From positions 17,861,066 to 17,925,065 of the forward strand of contig OY365807.1 in NCBI GenBank assembly GCA_959347315.1: DNA of 64,000 bases, given 5' to 3'. This DNA comes from Bimastos eiseni (Eukaryota; Annelida; Clitellata; Crassiclitellata; Lumbricidae). Under the pieces are notes generated by a model that was not told the origin of the DNA, did no database searches, and worked only from the letters and a program-made list of their open reading frames with translations. Shown here piece after piece: positions 58,560 to 64,000 of this stretch. The translations under genes were made by a program, and so were the position numbers. The stretch's first letter is position 1; every line of letters starts with the position of its first letter.

Positions 58560-59480
58560 TACATCGAGTACATGTCTATATGTAACGCCCGTAGGTCGTC
58601 AACTCATCGCGCAATGTAACACACAAGAATACGTTTCAATCATCGCTCTCCTCATCCGCAGGCCAACACAGGGTCTAGGAAGTCTCAGATTGGTGTCGTT
58701 CGTCTCTCAGCCGTGGATATAACTCATTGGATGGGTCAACGTATATACGGAATCCACCCATCCGTGACCTAGCTATAGTCATCTGAGAACACCTTGCTTA
58801 CTGATGAACTGTTTCTTCATACCGAGTGCAACATCTTCTAGGATATCAAATGCCTATAAGCAACCTTGGATTACCTCTGGCTTTTAAAATCTCGTAATAT
58901 CAGTGTAAAACTAAATCCTCTTTTGTTAAAAAATCCAACATTGCAACTAAAAGCAAATATATAAATTATAATTTTTAGAAACAGTTTCAAAATGTTAAGT
59001 GAAAAACCGAATTCCTTAAATTTCTTAATTTTATAAGTATACAGTGGTGACCTGAACAAACTTAGCAAGTCATAAAGTCAATTCTTAAGGTCAAAGCACC
59101 GGACGCATTCATTTCATCCATTTCGATCAGTTCTCGACTTGGAATACACACATTGATAAGATAGCATCCAAAATAGCACCGAATATAGAAATTATATCGC
59201 TTACCTATTAAATACGGCGATTTGCATCACTCTCTATTATTCTCCAGTTCAACCTCATTTAACATAATATTAACCTCAATGCAACTTAATGAATTTTATT
59301 TATGAAGATTTCTAAACTACCGTCAATTTTTGCAAATTACTTTACTACCGTCCACTAACTTAATGTGTATGTGCTCAGTAATTGTAACGACAGACTACCT
59401 ACCTGTATGCACGAATACCTGCAAATTCTCGATCAGATTCAGTGATCCTGTAGCCTGGAACAAAGTCCCGCACGAAATAC
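58560..59480. other. No gene seen
   Basis: Anonymous AT-rich sequence. Confidence 0.45.
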
Positions 59481-59484
59481 GTGT

Positions 59485-59585
59485 CTTGTAGGGGTCTGCG
59501 GGTACTCGTACCCGCGGACACGGGCAGCGCACGGGTACGCATTTTACGGGTCGGTCAGGTCGGTCGGCATACCCGGTTTTACCTG
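59485..59585. repeat. GC-rich CGGGTAC/GTACCCG block
   Basis: CGGGTACTCGTACCCG (one central mismatch to a palindrome), GCGGACACGGGCAGC, CGGGTACG and GGGTCGGTCAGGTCGG repeat within 100 bp of otherwise AT-rich DNA. Similar GGGTACCCG-type words occur in some hAT elements, but nothing further supports that here. Confidence 0.45.
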
Positions 59586-59799
59586 TGTCGAAGAAGCGTT
59601 TTGGGGTTATAATGTCACCATTAAATGCATAAGGTGAATTTCGCATCATCGAAGACTTAATTACTATGGACAAACTGGACATCCGAATTTCAAGTGCCAT
59701 ATGCCTGCACGTAATGATGCCTCTATGAACGCATATTAATACACAATGTAACAGCATATGAGCAAAGCTGAACAGGCGTTCATCAGCGTCTTACCATGA

Positions 59800-60085
59800 A
59801 TATTGAATTTGTTGGCCGAATAGGCGTACGCTCTGCACGTGTGGCAAACAAATTAAGACGCTGTCGTGTCTGATTTGAAGTGTGTACAGTATATATTTCA
59901 TTGTGCCATTGATGTTTAAAAAATTGAGTTACTGGTTTGTCGTGTTTAAATAGAAAGATGAAGATTTGAAGACTATGAATGGTGTCAATGTCAACTAAAA
60001 GTCAAGTTCAACTAGAAGCTAGTTGCTTATAAGTAGCGGAAGAGGAAGAAAGTCTGAACTAGGTCACGGAGTAAAAGAGAGGTCA
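59800..60085 (+). repeat. Old dispersed repeat Y, copy 2
   Basis: Diverged homolog of 15715-16035, same orientation, with the landmarks AGGCGTACGCTCTGCACGTG, TTTGAAGTGTGTACA, AGAAGCTAGTTGCTTATAA and GGAAGAGGAAGAAAG in the same order. Confidence 0.7.
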
Positions 60086-60089
60086 CACT

Positions 60090-61555
60090 CACTCACACAA
60101 ACACGCACATTGAAATTCTTAGTGACCCTGTTCAAAGCCGTTACACCCGATTGTAGGGTCGTTCCTTACGCATCCAACACGACGTCCTCGTCATGAGTGG
60201 TGTTGAAATGGTCTGCCTCTGCTTGCGAATGGAACATCTGTCCTCTGGCTGATGCTCAGACGAATACGAAACCGGAAATGGCCAGCACCAGAACGCAGGT
60301 GCCCTGCGGCGCATAACATCATCCGTTCTAGTCACCTGCCTTTCACCCCCTCCCGCCAACTCCTCTTCCTCACTTCTAAACTCACTCCACCCTACCCTAT
60401 TTGCCTCCTGCATTATAGATGCCTACTTAAAACACATTGTTTGTCATGCACCATCTCGCGAGGTGAATTGTCCTAACGCAGGCGAGCGAAATTATTCAGC
60501 GATGTTCCGTAAACATCAGACCACCTCACAACATCGCTCCCTTTCCTCCATTTTCACTCCCCTCTCTACAGACCACCGCCACTCAAATTACATTAGTGGT
60601 CTTTTAATAAGCTGTTGTCCTCAGCGGTCTGGGGCGATAGCGGCTGAGAGAGTCGACTAGGCACGTGACCGATGTGTCTCGACAGTGCAGACAGGATGTC
60701 AACTTCGTCGATTGTGCATAATTTATGTAGAGCATTTTCACCCAATTTTGAAGCTCGCCGTTTGTCGTCGCAAATTGAGGACATGTTACGAATTATAAAT
60801 AACAATAAAGGTTTGCTAGAGACGATCGCGTAAAAAAGGCCATCCCATGCAGACATCACACAGCAGTTCTAATGCATGCGATATGCTTAAACTTCAGAGC
60901 GGAAGGAGCTCTACTCTAAAATGCTGTTAGGTCTTGCTCCATGCGCTCATCAGTGATTCATTATTGTGGCCTCATCTGATGTCCCTGGTGGTTTATCACT
61001 CTCTGTCCTTGCGTAACCTTTCGTTATTATCACACCTGTCCCAGCATGATCTAACCATACAAATGACGTAGACACGTAAAGTAGACTGATGTTACAGTTC
61101 ACTTGCGCTGCATCGATCTAGTTAGCGTAGATATTACCAACTCATTGACTAGAAATGTCGACAGGGAGGGAATTTACACCGTTGCTATCTAGCATCGTCA
61201 GTAAACTATCGAACAGAACATGCTTCTACAGCAAAACACGTGTGACTCATAGTAGGCCTAAAAATTATGGATTAAAAATATGATCATAACGATGGACATG
61301 ACAGTGTTTGAAATCGTCTCCACAAATTCTCCATGCAACGCTATATCGCTTCGAGCGCCTGTTACATGTTGGTTTCAACGATCAGGGAAAGGTCCTATCT
61401 CCAGTTACGCTAAATGAGGCTTCATTCGCTCGGTCAAAGTGCAGAGAATCGATGAAACTGAACCGAAACAGAGAGTTCTGCTGTACATCGAAAGAATTTC
61501 AATTAGGGAGAATGTGCGAATCAACAACAATGTAGGCCTTATAACTTTTCTGCAG
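60090..61555. other. No gene seen
   Basis: Anonymous. 60300-60420 is C/T-rich on the plus strand, with a frame (60252-60476) containing CLLKTHCL that faintly recalls a LINE tail; not enough to call. Confidence 0.4.
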
Positions 61556-61559
61556 TTTT

Positions 61560-61675
61560 AAAGCTATGAAACTAAAATATAGTTTCATAGCTTTTAAGAA
61601 ATACAATTTAAGAAATAGTCTGTTAATTCGTTTGATATATTGTATCAAACAAATTAACAGACAATTTCTTAAATT
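61560..61675. repeat. Two adjacent AT-rich hairpins
   Basis: First hairpin: 15-bp perfect arms 61560-61574 and 61580-61594 (AAAGCTATGAAACTA), 5-nt loop. Second hairpin: 33-bp arms 61605-61637 and 61643-61675 with two mismatches, 5-nt loop TATTG. Together they could be a small palindromic MITE or a structured RNA template. Confidence 0.9.
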
Positions 61676-61689
61676 CTTTAAGAGTAAAT

Positions 61690-62635
61690 CAAATATGCTG
61701 GTCTGTTCCGGTGATATATTCGTTCAATTTTGTCACCTATTTTTCTGCCAAAATCACATGTGTAGGCCTATACTGATCTACAATGAAAGATTGAAACCCG
61801 AGCGCTTCAAGATCCGATCATTTTTCGAATATTGACAGCAATTTAAACCAAATCGAATACTGCTGTCTGAATTCTTCTCTGTCGTTGGACCCAGAATCCC
61901 CGCCTTTTATGCAGGATTTTCCGTCTCTCTCTCTCTATTTACATACATATATATATCTTTTAAAACAATAATATGCAATCGTTGACTTTTGAACTCGTGT
62001 ATAACGCCCACTCCTTCGGCCAAGGTTGAGCTAGCGCTGTACAAATCGTCCTATTAAATGGAAGTCGAAGAATAGAATGGGTGACTATGGGTCTGAGTGT
62101 GAATTGCTTAAACAATTATATAATTTGGATTAATAGTATAACTGCAGTTAGAGGAGCTTGAGTTAAATGGTGGTGGCACTGGTGAGTAAGCAGCTATATT
62201 GTCTCTCTCACTTACGGACTGGTCTTCTGGATATATTGACCTGATTATGATTTGGTTTTGATGTGCCATCGGCTAATGCTTTGTGCATTAGATACCAGGA
62301 AATAATAGTAACTAAGTAACGTCATTATTATTCACTTTCATTATTAATATTATTATTATTATTATTACCATTACTATTACTATCATTTTTATTGGGCAGA
62401 TTAGTGACTGCAGAGGACGAGATATAATGAGATGGGAGGATCGGGTAGAGGGCATGGGGAGGGCTGAATGGTGAGGGTTTACTTGAACTGGGAGTATTTT
62501 AAGGAGTTGTAGTATACAAGTCAGTAATGCAACTGTAATTTTATATAGACCTTCGTACAATGACACACTCGCCTGTACGGCGCAGTTGCAGTTGTATTGC
62601 AGAGCAATTGTGCCCGAGGTCCCTACATGCATTTA
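61690..62635. other. No gene seen; one LINE/SINE end and an (ATT)n tract
   Basis: AGCGCTGTACAAATCG at 62033-62048 resembles the LINE/SINE end motif. ATT/ATC trinucleotides at 62322-62390. Confidence 0.45.
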
Positions 62636-62640
62636 CACTG

Positions 62641-62719
62641 CAGGTACTCCTAGGACAAGGATCGAACGCGCACTCGCCGCGTTATATTCCGACCGCTCTG
62701 AGTAATGGGAAACCGTGCC
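62641..62719 (-). mobile_element. tRNA-like SINE head, minus strand
   Basis: On the minus strand GGCACGGTTTCCCATTACTC is followed by AGAGCGGTCGG, the same internal word as in the SINE at 21309, and by GCGTTCGATCCTTGTC (B box, 62657-62671). Spacing fits a Pol III internal promoter. It does not fold to a complete tRNA by eye. Confidence 0.55.
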
Positions 62720-63074
62720 AAGCGTAGTGCATGTATGCAGTTAGGATGTCTAAATGGATGCGCTTCAAGATATTCAGTGATTCAAGATCAGGAGGATACA
62801 TCAGCAAAGCGAACAATAAAATAGCTCAAACATCTTAAATTGAACGAAAACAGAGATTCAACAACTGAAATGCATTTTCTGTCATACATGTACATCTGTC
62901 CAAAGACATTCTCTGGCATTGTGTCACGCCTTACATGAGACAATGGCGTGACTTAACAGCATCAACCATGAACTGACAGTAACATCCGAACAATCATATT
63001 GTACTCGCACTAATTGCTGTTCGTTTTTCGGTCTTCCCATTTTCACCAAAGGATGGCTTCCTTTTTGAAGCAGG

Positions 63075-63116
<42 letters not shown>

Positions 63117-64000
63117 GCACCCTCCTCTTACTCAACAGAGTCAATATTACATGTACAGCTCAATGCATAATGCATACATACATATGGTGCGACATAGGCC
63201 CAACATATATACACACACCAACATATGGTGCACGAATCCAATGGATATATATATATATATGCATTCGTATGTATTTAATAAGGAGTTATGTGATTGTTTC
63301 GTCAGAGTATTTATATCGTGTATCTCCCTTTAATTATTTCCTTTAATAGGAATACATATCAGTGTGTATAATTAGCACCTGCATGCATATTATTTTATAT
63401 GCATATACATGATTGTATATAATATACAATGTCAGTATATTTTTAGAAGCAAACCAATACCAATGTATATATTTTGCTATGCGAATTTTGGCTTATACGC
63501 ATAATATGTATGTATGTATGCGTATATAACTATATAGTGCTAGGCTATTTTCAATATATTTATAATATATGTATATATGTATATATATATACACGATATA
63601 CATTTGACAAGGCCTACGTGTGTGCATAAAGGTATATGTGTAGGTGTATAAATATAGAAAGCAATGCGTCATAATATGAAGACAGGCAAAGACAGCCGCG
63701 GATGTGGACGATGCAAACATGGTCTGCCTGGCGGCGGAGGGATATCTATTATGCGGTCGGCGTCATCGTGTCCAACGTTCTGCCTATTGATTGCGTGCAC
63801 GGAAATGGTGTCGACGTCTTACGAAAGATGGCACAAAGAACGTCGGTCTAATTAATCGGCTTCGTCTTCTCTCTTTGTCTGTTTTAAGACAGGACTTGAG
63901 TTGCAACTAAGGCATTATTCTGTCTTCTCTTCCTTCTAATTTACTTCTCCGTATTCTAGTTCGATAATGGTAATAACAGTATAGAGAGAACAGCATGAGC
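62720..64000. other. No gene seen; TA and TATG microsatellites
   Basis: (TA)n at 63078-63112, TA-rich stretches at 63243-63262 and 63535-63600. The last 340 bp are GC-richer with an open plus-strand frame (63664-63855) of no recognised family, cut off from any context by the window edge. Confidence 0.45.

Overview
The window is non-coding-dominated animal (metazoan) DNA. Spliced genes, AT-rich intergenic sequence, very dense microsatellites and minisatellites and many decayed retrotransposon ends point to an invertebrate, probably marine (a lophotrochozoan or similar); I cannot name the species. There are no bacterial operons, rRNA genes or convincing functional tRNA genes.

Only one host gene is well supported. 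It is a plus-strand, three-exon protocadherin at about 38.0-50.6 kb. Exon 1 (38058-38462) encodes the signal peptide and most of EC1. Exon 2 (44756-47086) encodes the rest of seven cadherin repeats, the transmembrane helix and the start of the cytoplasmic tail. Exon 3 (49534-50241) encodes the rest of the tail, with a DSGRG motif and a polyproline run. All junctions are phase 0 and the joined product is about 1147 residues. A poly(A) signal lies at 50604.

The second intact coding region is a 957-codon ORF on the minus strand (38963-41836) inside protocadherin intron 1. It is a single-ORF non-LTR retrotransposon with an intact reverse transcriptase (YLDD), a C-terminal CxC...H...C knuckle and a restriction-like endonuclease-type RPD...D motif. 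It ends 33 bp before an (AAT)n tract, and another (TTA)n tract lies upstream. Its frame continues 32 codons upstream of the first ATG and there supplies the first two cysteines of an N-terminal zinc motif, so the ATG is probably not the true start.

Layout: 0-10 kb holds a 15-bp minisatellite, GATA/GA, CATA, CAT and CA arrays, a reverse-transcriptase relic (2.9-3.3 kb) and a LINE C-terminal relic (4.7-4.9 kb). 10-20 kb is mostly anonymous, with a 480-bp TTTA array, dispersed-repeat copies and C/T-rich tracts. 20-30 kb holds a tRNA-like SINE head, a mariner-like end and a 35-copy 22-bp satellite with higher-order structure. 30-38 kb holds LINE remnants, a hAT-like end, two copies of an unnamed dispersed repeat and a degenerate ~30-bp repeat just upstream of the protocadherin. 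38-50.6 kb is the protocadherin with its intronic retroelement. 50.6-64 kb holds more LINE and SINE fragments, a perfect 74-bp palindrome, AT-rich hairpins and further dispersed-repeat copies.

No multi-gene pathway is visible. The main biological link is an intact antisense retroelement sitting in the large first intron of a neural-type adhesion gene.
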